Source: Desulfobulbaceae bacterium
Lineage (GTDB): Bacteria; Desulfobacterota; Desulfobulbia; Desulfobulbales; SURF-16
Length of the DNA: 25,344 nucleotides
Assembly (NCBI GenBank): GCA_023230525.1
Contig: JALNXE010000064.1
Coordinates: 1-25,344, forward strand
Direction of reading: 5' to 3'
Positions 8,477 through 15,987 of the stretch are shown here, piece after piece (the stretch's first letter is position 1; every line of letters begins with the position of its first letter). The position numbers were made by a program, and so were the translations under genes. The notes under the pieces were generated by a model, which saw only the letters and a list, made by a program, of their open reading frames with translations, made no database searches and had not been told where the DNA came from.

Positions 8477-9493
8477 TTAAGAGAAGAGGAGCTGCCCGGT
8501 TGGCTTGCTGCCGAGCCAGGCCACCAGCCGGTCAACCCCCTCTGCCGTGGACACCTCCGGCCGGTAACCGAAATCCCGTCTGGCCTTTTCCAGGGAAAAC
8601 CAGTGGGATTTCGCCAGCTGCTCGGCCAGGAATCTGGTCATGGGCGGTTCCTGGCTTCTGCCAAGCACTGAGTAAAGTTTTTCAAAAACAAAACCCGCGG
8701 CGTAGGCCTTGCCAAAGCTGACCTGGCTTGTCACTTGGGGAATTTCCAGGCGGGTAAAGAGTTCATTGATCCAGCGCCACAGGTTCACCGGCTCACCCTG
8801 GGAGATGAAATAGGCCTGCCCCGCCGCGCTGGCTGAATTTTCCAGATTTTCAGCCGCCAGCAGATGGGCTGCGGCCACATTATCAATATAGGAGATGTCC
8901 ACCAGATTTTCACCGGCACCAACGATCTTAAGCTGCCTGCCGCGGCCCCTGGCAAGCAGCCGCGGGATGAGATTGGTATCTCCGGGCCCCCACACCAGAT
9001 GCGGCCGCAAGGCCGTGGTCAGCAGCTTACGGCCATTTGCCCCCAGCACCATTTTCTCCGCCAGCACCTTTGTTGCCGCATAGTGGCAGAGAAATCGGTC
9101 AGCATAGGGGGCACCTTCATCAACGCCCGCCAGATCACCGCCGCAAAACACCACGCTGGGCGTGCTGGTGTAAACCACCCGTCTGATGCCGCTGGCGCGG
9201 CAGGCAGCCAGCACATTTTCCGTACCCTGCACATTGATGGAAAAATAATCCTGATAATCTCCCCAGATACCCGCCTTGGCCGCCACATGGAAAACCGTAT
9301 CATGATCCCTGAAAACGGTGGCGAGAAACTGCGGATCACGGATATCGCCCCGGGCCACCGTGGCCCCCATCTGCCTCACCTCGGGATAATCATTACGGCC
9401 GATGACGGTAACGCCGATGCCCCGGTCCATGAGCTGCCGCACCACGGCCTTGCCCACAAAACCGCCGCCTCCGGTGACGATCACCCGCTGCAT
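8477..9493 (-). CDS. oleD: OleD: 2-alkyl-3-oxoalkanoate reductase
   Basis: OleD is an NAD(P)H-dependent extended SDR that reduces the beta-keto acid made by OleA to a 2-alkyl-3-hydroxyalkanoate. The 338-residue product has the nucleotide-binding motif TGGGGFVG at 7-14, YTSTPS near 108-113 and the catalytic YAATK pair Tyr138/Lys142. LRPHLVWGPGD near 163-173 matches my memory of OleD proteins and 3beta-hydroxysteroid dehydrogenase relatives. The ATG at 9493 shares one base with the oleC stop (TGATG), which implies translational coupling, and GGGAG lies just upstream; an in-frame ATG at 9526 would overlap oleC more. It is the last gene of the operon. On its own it could be another sugar or sterol-type SDR, but its position after OleA, OleB and OleC makes the call strong. 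Confidence 0.92.
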   Translation of the reverse strand: MQRVIVTGGGGFVGKAVVRQLMDRGIGVTVIGRNDYPEVRQMGATVARGDIRDPQFLATVFRDHDTVFHVAAKAGIWGDYQDYFSINVQGTENVLAACRASGIRRVVYTSTPSVVFCGGDLAGVDEGAPYADRFLCHYAATKVLAEKMVLGANGRKLLTTALRPHLVWGPGDTNLIPRLLARGRGRQLKIVGAGENLVDISYIDNVAAAHLLAAENLENSASAAGQAYFISQGEPVNLWRWINELFTRLEIPQVTSQVSFGKAYAAGFVFEKLYSVLGRSQEPPMTRFLAEQLAKSHWFSLEKARRDFGYRPEVSTAEGVDRLVAWLGSKPTGQLLFS

Positions 9494-11118
9494 CAAACGG
9501 CTCTCCCGATCTTTTCCGCGGCCCACACGGCCAGCTTTTCCCTGAAAATCTTGGCATTGTGCCGGATATCAACCGGAAAGGACGGATGGATGAGAAAACG
9601 GCTGATTCCCGCGGTCCCGCGGTTTTGCCGGCCAAGTTCCGCCAGTTCAGCCAAAAAAGCGGCTTCATCGGCAATCCGTTCGTTCGGTTCGACAATTAAA
9701 ACCGGCAGCTGCCGGCCGGCTTCTCCGATGCCGACCAGGGCTGACCGGAAGACCTTGGGGTGCTCGTTAAAGATAGCCTCACAGCAGATGGTGTACAGCG
9801 TCTCCTTCTCGGTCAGCACCCGATGGGCCTTTCTGCCGCAGAACCACAGGCGACCCTGGTCATCAAGGTATCCCATATCACCCATGCGGTGCCAGAAGGA
9901 GCGGCCATCACTGATTTTGGCCAGACGGTTTTCCCGTTCATTGTGGTCATAGGCCCTGGTCACCACATCCCCCTTGACGATGATCTCGCCGATCGCCCCC
10001 TGGGCAAGTAGACGAGCCTCACCCAGGTTTTTGACAGGTCCCTCCACGGCCTCCATGATCCCTATCTCAATGCCGGGCAGAGGACGGCCGACGCAGGTGC
10101 CCTTGCCCATTCTGGTCAGAGGCCATGTCTCGGCAAGGATTTCCGTGCCGCTGATTGAGACGATCGGCAGGGATTCCGTGGCCCCGTAAGGGGTGAAAAC
10201 CTCTCCGTCCGGCGCCATGATTTTTTTCACCCGCTCGACCAGTTCGCCGGACACCGGCGCGCCGGCCATGAGGATCTTCTTCACCCCGAGTGTTATCTTC
10301 TTTTCCAGACAATAGCGGCTGATCACATTCCAGATGGCGGGCGAGCCGAACGAATAGGTGACATCATGGTCCTGGATGGTTTTGACGAACTTCCGGGGAT
10401 CAACCCTGGCCGGGCGGGACGGGTCCATATCCGGGATAACAGCGCAAGCCCCCAGGGCCGTGGAAAAAAGGGCAAAGAGGGGGAAGGCCGGCTGGTCCCG
10501 GTCATAGGAGGTGATGCGGTAGTAGTTGCGGATATAGCGGAGCTGGGCGGAAAAGATGCCATGGGTATACTGCACTCCCTTTGGCGGGCCGGTGCTGCCG
10601 GTGGTAAAAATTATGGCGGCCAGCTCATCCCGGCCTGAGTCAATCAGATCATATTCCGGGGCCGCATGACCGGCAAGGCGCGCCAGTGATTTGGCAAAGG
10701 GCCAGAAGCCGGGGCCGGCCAGCAGGGAAATCCTGATGCTGGCAAAGGTCTGCCGAAAGATGGTTTTAAAGAGATGGGCCTTGCCGATGCCGATAAAAAC
10801 AGTGGGTCGCACCGAACCGATACAGCGCAGCAGGTTCCGGTAGCCCATGCCCGGGTCAATGAGGATCACCACAGCGCCCAGCTGGAAAAGGGCAAAGGTG
10901 AGACAGACAAATTCCATGGAGGGTTTGACCATCAGCATGACCCTCTCCCCTCTTTGCACGCCGCTTTCCGCGAGAACTTTGGCAAAACGTGCGCTGTTTT
11001 CCCGGAGTTCGGCAAATGTCCAGCGCCGGTCTCCCTTGGCCGACGGCACGATCAGGCCGGTGCGTTCAGGAAATTTGGCGGCTGCGTCGGCCAGGGTGCG
11101 GGCAATGTTGTAGGACAT
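9493..11118 (-). CDS. oleC: OleC: beta-lactone synthetase (AMP-ligase superfamily)
   Basis: OleC activates the beta-hydroxy acid with ATP and closes a beta-lactone. The 541-residue protein has the adenylate-forming P-loop FTTGSTGPPKG near 171-181, followed by YTHGIF as in other OleC proteins. Later come PYGATES, the MGDMGYLDDQGRLWFCGRK hinge region and a C-terminal HNAKIFREKLA motif with the catalytic-type lysine. Its length fits the family, and it is separate from OleB rather than fused as in some actinobacteria. The start is the only good ATG; no strong ribosome-binding site is seen. A 211-base gap with palindromic repeats separates it from oleB, so its expression might be tuned independently. 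It is coupled to oleD downstream. Confidence 0.93.
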   Translation of the reverse strand: MSYNIARTLADAAAKFPERTGLIVPSAKGDRRWTFAELRENSARFAKVLAESGVQRGERVMLMVKPSMEFVCLTFALFQLGAVVILIDPGMGYRNLLRCIGSVRPTVFIGIGKAHLFKTIFRQTFASIRISLLAGPGFWPFAKSLARLAGHAAPEYDLIDSGRDELAAIIFTTGSTGPPKGVQYTHGIFSAQLRYIRNYYRITSYDRDQPAFPLFALFSTALGACAVIPDMDPSRPARVDPRKFVKTIQDHDVTYSFGSPAIWNVISRYCLEKKITLGVKKILMAGAPVSGELVERVKKIMAPDGEVFTPYGATESLPIVSISGTEILAETWPLTRMGKGTCVGRPLPGIEIGIMEAVEGPVKNLGEARLLAQGAIGEIIVKGDVVTRAYDHNERENRLAKISDGRSFWHRMGDMGYLDDQGRLWFCGRKAHRVLTEKETLYTICCEAIFNEHPKVFRSALVGIGEAGRQLPVLIVEPNERIADEAAFLAELAELGRQNRGTAGISRFLIHPSFPVDIRHNAKIFREKLAVWAAEKIGRAV

Positions 11119-11161
11119 GTTGATAACGGTTATGGGTCAATGATAATTGAGATCACAGCGC

Positions 11162-11185
11162 AGGGGCGGTTCGCGAACCGCTCCT
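11162..11185. repeat. REP-like palindrome
   Basis: A 24-base palindrome has the core CGGTTCGCGAACCG, extended on both sides with one G-T pair. On the minus strand it reads GTAGGAGCGG into the core, resembling the GTAGGAGCG-type REP sequences associated with RAYT transposases in other bacteria. Only one copy is in the window, so the repeat status rests on recognition. Confidence 0.55.
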
Positions 11186-11251
11186 ACACGGCAGTTTCCG
11201 GTTTTTGCGAGCTAAGCCGTGGCAACAAAATAATGTCCTCATCTGGCTGGT

Positions 11252-11314
11252 AAAACGGCATAAAGAGCCGTAACGAAATGGTTCAGAAAGCCGAGGTTAT
11301 TTCGTAACGGCTCC
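11252..11314. repeat. Interspersed palindromic repeat, copy 2
   Basis: The arms GAGCCGTAACGAAAT (11265-11279) and ATTTCGTAACGGCTC (11299-11313) pair at 14 of 15 positions around a 19-base loop. A second, smaller hairpin is possible within the left half (ACGGC 11255-11259 with GCCGT 11267-11271). The full unit matches 5612-5673. Confidence 0.7.
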
Positions 11315-11329
11315 CAATCATCATGATGA

Positions 11330-12214
11330 TCAGCAGGACAGCGCCTGTGCCGCCAGAAATTCGGCAACCAGCGGGCCGATCCGGTCAAAGGCGTCTTCCA
11401 GCAGATAATGTCCGGCATCCTCAAAATAATGGCACTGGGCCTCGGGAAATCGTGCCCGCCACTCCCTATAAAAATGGTCATTGAAACAGAAATCCCTGCC
11501 TCCCCAGCAGATCAGCATCGGGGTCTGCTTAAACAAGGCAAGGCCCTGCTCAATTTCCGCTAACGTCCGCCAGGACGGGTCTTTGGCGGATAAAGGGATA
11601 TCCTGGACAAAGCGCAGGGTGGCGATACGGTTTGCCCAGGAATTATAGGGCAGCAGATAACCGCCGGCAATTTCGCCGGGCATTTTTTTCACCACGGCCA
11701 TGTGGACTGCCGCCCCGGCAAAGGCGTTGAGACCGCGAATCAGCAAGGCGCCCAGCAGCGGCGTCCGGCAGATCCTGATACGCCAGGGGATCCTGCCGGA
11801 ACGAAAGGCCGCGGTATTAAAAATCACCAGGGAGTTGATCTGCTCAACATGGCGCGCGGCATAGCCCATGCCGATGGCCCCGCCCCAGTCATGCACCACC
11901 AGGGTCAGTTTTTTCAGCCGCAGAGTCCCGAGGAGATGCTCGAGATTGGCAATATGGTTTTTCAGACAGTAGTCGTAATCCTGCGGCTTGTCGGAAAGTC
12001 CGCAGCCGAGATGATCCGGCACGATCACCCGGTATCTCTGTTGCAAAAGGGCGGCAAGATTGCGATAAAAAAACGACCAGGAAGGGTTGCCGTGCAGCAT
12101 GACCACGACAGGCCCCTGCCCGACATCAAGATAGGACAGGGTATTGCCATCAGGAAGTTGGTGGGAACAGGGGGAAAAAGGGTAGCCAGCAACAGTGGAT
12201 TGCGACTCAGCCAT
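11330..12214 (-). CDS. oleB: OleB: beta-lactone decarboxylase (alpha/beta hydrolase)
   Basis: OleB is a haloalkane-dehalogenase-like hydrolase that splits the beta-lactone into a cis-olefin and CO2. The 294-residue product has HGNPSWSFFYR at 41-51 (oxyanion region), the nucleophile Asp109 in VVHDWGG, and a C-terminal EDAGHYL motif with the catalytic histidine. An in-frame ATG at 12271 would overlap the response regulator by over 50 bases. I prefer the ATG at 12214, one base after that gene's TAG, where start and stop are nearly fused and translation is probably coupled. The family alone could be a dehalogenase or epoxide hydrolase, but the oleA/oleC/oleD context settles the role. Confidence 0.9.
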   Translation of the reverse strand: MAESQSTVAGYPFSPCSHQLPDGNTLSYLDVGQGPVVVMLHGNPSWSFFYRNLAALLQQRYRVIVPDHLGCGLSDKPQDYDYCLKNHIANLEHLLGTLRLKKLTLVVHDWGGAIGMGYAARHVEQINSLVIFNTAAFRSGRIPWRIRICRTPLLGALLIRGLNAFAGAAVHMAVVKKMPGEIAGGYLLPYNSWANRIATLRFVQDIPLSAKDPSWRTLAEIEQGLALFKQTPMLICWGGRDFCFNDHFYREWRARFPEAQCHYFEDAGHYLLEDAFDRIGPLVAEFLAAQALSC

Positions 12215-12215
12215 G

Positions 12216-12797
12216 CTAACCCGAAGTATTTTCGTCGGATGAGCGATTACGGGAAGAAGAGGGAAAGGCATGCTCCTTGATCAGCTGCTGGAGATAGCCC
12301 AGATGCTCCTGCACCATGGCTTCCGTTTTTTTCCGCTCCTGAATTTCCTTGGCAAGCTGGGCATTCAGGGCGGTCAATTCCTCGGTCTTTTTCAGCAGCT
12401 CGTCACGATGCTGCTTAAGATCAAGATGGGTTTTGATCCTGGACTTGACGATGGCCATATTAAAAGGTTTGCGGATATAATCCACCGCCCCGAGGGAAAG
12501 CCCCATGGACTCATCCTCCTCATCAACCAGGGCGGTAATAAACATCACCGGAATTGCCCGGGTCGCTTCATTTTCCTTGAGTTTCCTGCACACCTCATAA
12601 CCATCCATTCTGGGCATCATGATATCAAGCAGAATAAGATCAGGCTGGGGATTTTCTGCTGCGAGTTTCAGGGCTTCCGGACCATTATCGGTAAAGATGA
12701 CATCATATTCCAGCCGCAGCATCTCCACCAGAATTCTGATATTTGCCGGGACGTCATCAACAAATAAAAGTCTAAATCTTTCCCGCTGTGCCGTCAT
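12216..12797 (-). CDS. Stand-alone response regulator (REC plus coiled coil)
   Basis: The ATG at 12797 has AGGAG seven bases upstream; an ATG at 12803 is too close to it. The 193-residue protein opens with a receiver domain: FVDD acidic pair near 13-15, phospho-acceptor Asp58 in LILLDIMMP, FITAL and the YIRKPF lysine. After about residue 125 there is only a predicted coiled coil (KKTEELTALNAQLAKEIQE) and a serine-rich tail. No DNA-binding, GGDEF or other output domain is present. It sits between oleA and oleB and abuts oleB with one base between. It may act by protein contact, perhaps on an Ole enzyme or a kinase. The histidine kinase at 6180-8417 is the nearest candidate partner, but this link is inference. 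Confidence 0.88.
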   Translation of the reverse strand: MTAQRERFRLLFVDDVPANIRILVEMLRLEYDVIFTDNGPEALKLAAENPQPDLILLDIMMPRMDGYEVCRKLKENEATRAIPVMFITALVDEEDESMGLSLGAVDYIRKPFNMAIVKSRIKTHLDLKQHRDELLKKTEELTALNAQLAKEIQERKKTEAMVQEHLGYLQQLIKEHAFPSSSRNRSSDENTSG

Positions 12798-12851
12798 GTT
12801 CATTCTCCTTTATGTGAAAATCAGGTCATCGAACATCGCTGCCCGCTGTCT

Positions 12852-13886
12852 TTACCACTCCACGCCAAGCATGAGACAATTGATGCCGCTGCCGATGCCC
12901 AGCAGGGCAGCCTTTTGACCGGCGAGCAGAATCTGCTGCTCCAGAGCAACAGCCATGGTCAATGGAGCGGAGACCGATCCCACATTACCCCAAAACGGTA
13001 ATGTTTCAAAATTTTTTTCCGGATCAAGCTGTAATGTCTCAAACAGGAGCTGCGCATGGGCCCGGCCAACCTGATGGCAGAAAAAATGATCGATGGCGTC
13101 ATTTGCCCACCCGAGCTCTGCCTGAAAATCCCCCCAGGTGAGAAAGGCGGTTTCAACTCCCCGCTTCATGAGCTCTTCCGAGTCCGTGGCCATCAGAATG
13201 CCATCATTGCTGCTGTGTCCGCCCTGGCAGAGATTATTGTGGCTGCTGTTGGCCCTGACCGCCCCTCCGCTGAGGAGATGGCCGCTGTCATGGACCTCCC
13301 GGTCGCCCAGCACCACGGCAACGGCACCGGAACCAATGGTGAAGGAGGCAAAACTCGATTTTACCGATTTCCGGGTGACAGAGGCATCGTTGAGCAAATG
13401 CTGGATGGTGGTTTCGACGAGATTTTCGGCGGTCTCCCCGGCCACGACAAGGCCTTTCTTCACCTGCCCCAGTTCGATCATATTGGCCAGCATGGTCATG
13501 CCGTTGAGAAAGCCGAGGCAGGCGTTGGACAGATCAAAGACATAACATTTTTCCGGCAGGCCCAGCTGCTGGTGAACAAAGGAGGCGGTAGCCGGCTCAA
13601 GCATATCGCGGGAGACCGAGGTAAAGATAAGGCAGCCGATCTCGCCGGGATCAACGCCGGCCAGAGTCAAGGCCTTGCGGCCGGCAATGGCTGCGCCGTC
13701 GCTCGGCCTGGTGCCCCTGTCCCAGAACCGGCGCTGCCGTATGCCGCTCATCAGTTCCAGACGGCCCTCAGGCAACTTTAAACGCTGATAGAGCGGGGCA
13801 AGCCGCTGCTCCAGCATTTCTGAGGTCACCACCTGGGGAGGCGCCTCATAGGCCAGCGGATAAAGGCAGACTCGGCGATAATGCAT
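12852..13886 (-). CDS. oleA: OleA: acyl-CoA head-to-head condensing enzyme
   Basis: OleA is a thiolase-superfamily enzyme that joins two acyl thioesters into a beta-keto acid. The 344-residue protein has the nucleophile Cys123 in NACLGF, His271 in CHQVGRAH and Asn301 in WGNVGS, the usual Cys-His-Asn triad. RDMLEPATAS contains Glu97, which corresponds to the glutamate base that separates OleA (Glu117 in the Xanthomonas enzyme) from FabH. This makes OleA much more likely than a chain-initiating FabH. The start lies six bases after the stop of the FabI-like gene, so it is in the same transcript. It is the bridge between the acyl-building genes upstream and the ole genes downstream. Confidence 0.93.
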   Translation of the reverse strand: MHYRRVCLYPLAYEAPPQVVTSEMLEQRLAPLYQRLKLPEGRLELMSGIRQRRFWDRGTRPSDGAAIAGRKALTLAGVDPGEIGCLIFTSVSRDMLEPATASFVHQQLGLPEKCYVFDLSNACLGFLNGMTMLANMIELGQVKKGLVVAGETAENLVETTIQHLLNDASVTRKSVKSSFASFTIGSGAVAVVLGDREVHDSGHLLSGGAVRANSSHNNLCQGGHSSNDGILMATDSEELMKRGVETAFLTWGDFQAELGWANDAIDHFFCHQVGRAHAQLLFETLQLDPEKNFETLPFWGNVGSVSAPLTMAVALEQQILLAGQKAALLGIGSGINCLMLGVEW

Positions 13887-13892
13887 GGCGGC

Positions 13893-14696
13893 TCAACCAA
13901 CGACCTTGGCGACAATTTCTGCGTCAAAATAATTAATCCCCATGCCCGCATCAACCACCAGACTCTGGGCCGTGATGCCGGAGGAGCGCGGCGACAGCAG
14001 GAAGGCTGCCACATCAGCAGCCTCCCTGGTCTGCACCGCTGCCTTGCGCAGGGTTGCCGTCTCGGCAAAGAGATAGCTGTCCACATAACCGGGGATGCCG
14101 GCAGAGGCCGAGGTCTTCAGCAGTCCCGGACAGACGGCGTTGAATCGCACCCGGGAAAAGGCGGAAAAACTTTTGGCCAGAAAAGCAAGGGACGATTCCA
14201 GGGCCGCCTTCACCGGGGCCATGTAGCCGTAATTTTCCGCCGCCATCCGGGTGGTGGAGATCGATATGGTGACAACCGAGGCATCCCGGTCAAGATGTTC
14301 TTTAAAATGGTTGCAGAGGGAAATCAGGGAAAAGCAGGAGATATCAACCGCCTGGAGAAAATCCTTTTTCAGCGTCGCATGGAAGGGCTGCAAACCTTCC
14401 GAGTAATTGGCATAGGCAATGGAATGGACAAGGCCTGCCAGTTTTCTGCCGCCCAGGTACCCTGCGATTTCATCCCGCACCCGGATGATGTTTTCCTCCT
14501 GTTCCACATCGCAGAGGAACACCTTTGCCGCCGGGAAGAGCTTTTCCGCGGCCTTGCGCCGCTCTTCGCTTCTGACCACATGGATGACCTCGGCCCCTTC
14601 CTCGACCAGGACTGTGGCAATGGCGCAGGCCACCGACTTCCTGTTTGCCAGCCCGAAAACGGCAAAAACCTTATCTTCCAAATTAAGAAAATTCAT
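13893..14696 (-). CDS. FabI-like enoyl-ACP reductase (divergent)
   Basis: The ATG at 14696 gives 267 residues, the normal FabI length; the frame extends to 14855 but that part is unlike the family and overlaps the FabZ-like gene. GLANRKSVACAIA at 15-27 matches the FabI nucleotide-binding loop, and NYGYMAPVK provides Tyr156 and Lys163 at the same numbers as E. coli FabI. The outer tyrosine (Tyr146 in E. coli) appears to be replaced by isoleucine. PGLLKTSASAGI resembles the FabI substrate loop. It should reduce an enoyl-ACP double bond with NAD(P)H, or do a related reduction on an unusual acyl chain. It lies 73 bases after the FabZ-like gene and just before oleA. Confidence 0.83.
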   Translation of the reverse strand: MNFLNLEDKVFAVFGLANRKSVACAIATVLVEEGAEVIHVVRSEERRKAAEKLFPAAKVFLCDVEQEENIIRVRDEIAGYLGGRKLAGLVHSIAYANYSEGLQPFHATLKKDFLQAVDISCFSLISLCNHFKEHLDRDASVVTISISTTRMAAENYGYMAPVKAALESSLAFLAKSFSAFSRVRFNAVCPGLLKTSASAGIPGYVDSYLFAETATLRKAAVQTREAADVAAFLLSPRSSGITAQSLVVDAGMGINYFDAEIVAKVVG

Positions 14697-14769
14697 GATC
14701 CGTTCAATCCCGGGTTCTGGTTTGGATTCTCTTTCCGCAGCATGAGGTCTTGGGAGCTTTGCCGGTCTT

Positions 14770-15258
14770 TCATGCGGATTTATCCTCATGCTGGTCCGGA
14801 TGCATGGCATCTGACATGGCACAGGCAAAATCAACCTTGACCGCTGTTTTGCCATGCACCAGCACCCGGCCCTTTAAAAACCAGGCTGTGCCGACCCGCT
14901 CCTTCAAGGCAACTTCAAGGGTGATGGTTTCCCCCGGTTTGACCTCCCGCTTGAATTTGGCGCCGTTAATCCGGGTCAACACGGGAACTCCCTGTGCCGC
15001 GGGGTCGTTTTTCCCTTTATTGTCCTGTCTGATCAGCTCAGCGATCAGCAGGGCACCGGTCTGGAAAACCGCCTCACAGAGAATAACGCCGGGCATAATC
15101 GGGTAATCGGGATAATGGCCCTGAAAAATATCCAGGTCAACCGGGATATTTTTTTCAGCAATAAGACTGCCGCCAGCACAACTGACCACCTTGTCCACCC
15201 AGAGAAAGGGCGGCCGATGGGGAATTCGGGCTAATATAAACTCCTTAGAGTCCACCAT
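14770..15258 (-). CDS. FabZ-like 3-hydroxyacyl-ACP dehydratase
   Basis: The 162-residue product has the hot-dog dehydratase signature: IPHRPPFLWVD at 12-22, catalytic His48 in GHYPDYPIMPG and Glu62 in CEAVFQ, 14 residues apart as in E. coli FabZ. It should dehydrate 3-hydroxyacyl-ACP to trans-2-enoyl-ACP, and might isomerise like FabA. The start at 15258 overlaps the end of the fabG-like gene by 14 bases. AAGGAG lies just inside the frame rather than before it, so the start is not certain; the open frame to 15402 runs through the fabG-like gene and is unlikely. It acts with the neighbouring synthase, ketoreductase and ACP. Confidence 0.88.
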   Translation of the reverse strand: MVDSKEFILARIPHRPPFLWVDKVVSCAGGSLIAEKNIPVDLDIFQGHYPDYPIMPGVILCEAVFQTGALLIAELIRQDNKGKNDPAAQGVPVLTRINGAKFKREVKPGETITLEVALKERVGTAWFLKGRVLVHGKTAVKVDFACAMSDAMHPDQHEDKSA

Positions 15259-15985
15259 TGACATCCAGCACAGCACCGTTGATGTAAGACGCCCTTGGCC
15301 CGGCCAGAAAGAGAACCGCGTCAGCCACCTCTTCGGGGGTGCCGAAACGGCGCATGGACACCATTTTTTTATACTCACTGAGCTGATCCGGGCTGAGATC
15401 ATTGATCAGCTCCGTGGCAATAAAGCCCGGGGACACGCAATTGACCGTGATCTTTCTTTTGGCCGTTTCCTTGGAGAGCGATTTCATCATACCTATCTGG
15501 CCGGCCTTGGAGGCGGCATAGTTGGCCTGCCCGGCAAAACCCATATGGGACATGGGGGAAGTGATAAAAATGATGCGCCCGTATTTCTGCTTCATCATCA
15601 GCTGCACGGCAAATTTCGCCATGATGTAGGAGCCGGTAAGATTGACATCAATGACGCGGCGCCAGTCATCCTCTTTCATCATGGCCAGCACGGAGTCGCG
15701 GCGGATGCCGGCATTATTGACCAGAACATCGATGGTGTCAAACTTCTGCTCAATGCGGCCATAAAGCTTTTCAACCGCCGCATAATCGCTCACATCACAT
15801 TGCTGGAGCTGCAGGAGATCGCCATAGACCTCGCATTGCCTCTGAAAATCCTCAGCCGACTTGACATTGCCGCCGTAAAGTCCCACAACGGTTGCCCCCT
15901 GCTGCAGAAAGGCAAGGGCAATGGCCCGGCCAAGACCGCGGGTGGCCCCGGTCACCACAACTTTCTGTCCCGTAAATTCAGCCAT
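15245..15985 (-). CDS. FabG-like 3-oxoacyl-ACP reductase
   Basis: This 246-residue classical SDR has TGATRGLG at 12-19, NNAG at 90-93 and the catalytic Ser143, Tyr156 and Lys160 (ITSPMS and YAASK). The spacing fits FabG. It should reduce 3-oxoacyl-ACP to 3-hydroxyacyl-ACP with NADPH. The ATG at 15985 follows the stop of the flavoprotein gene by two bases, with GAGAAG six bases upstream; a TTG two codons earlier is possible. Its 3' end overlaps the FabZ-like gene, so the reductase and dehydratase are probably translated together. A dedicated copy inside the cluster suggests that a separate acyl pathway is run here. Confidence 0.9.
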   Translation of the reverse strand: MAEFTGQKVVVTGATRGLGRAIALAFLQQGATVVGLYGGNVKSAEDFQRQCEVYGDLLQLQQCDVSDYAAVEKLYGRIEQKFDTIDVLVNNAGIRRDSVLAMMKEDDWRRVIDVNLTGSYIMAKFAVQLMMKQKYGRIIFITSPMSHMGFAGQANYAASKAGQIGMMKSLSKETAKRKITVNCVSPGFIATELINDLSPDQLSEYKKMVSMRRFGTPEEVADAVLFLAGPRASYINGAVLDVNGGL

Positions 15986-15987
15986 GA

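Larger units (their letters stand above)
11119..11329. other. Repeat-rich gap inside the ole operon
   Basis: This is the widest gap in the otherwise compact operon. Three palindromic units lie side by side: a REP-like palindrome (11162-11185), a longer hairpin with arms CACGGC (11187-11192) and GCCGTG (11216-11221), and the interspersed repeat copy 2 (11252-11314). No gene is seen. No U-tract follows a stem on the minus strand, so a simple intrinsic terminator is unlikely. Confidence 0.6.

Noticed and set aside
8864..9952. A 362-codon open frame on the plus strand
   Set aside because: It is antisense to oleD and the end of oleC, has no ribosome-binding site, and its peptide is rich in Pro, His and Arg with no family signature.
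12852..13886. FabH (KASIII) instead of OleA
   Set aside because: The RDMLEPATAS motif with Glu97 and linkage to oleB, oleC and oleD fit OleA better.
13881..14840. A 319-codon open frame on the plus strand
   Set aside because: It is antisense to the FabI-like gene, which has clear catalytic motifs; codon bias of the real gene explains the lack of stops.
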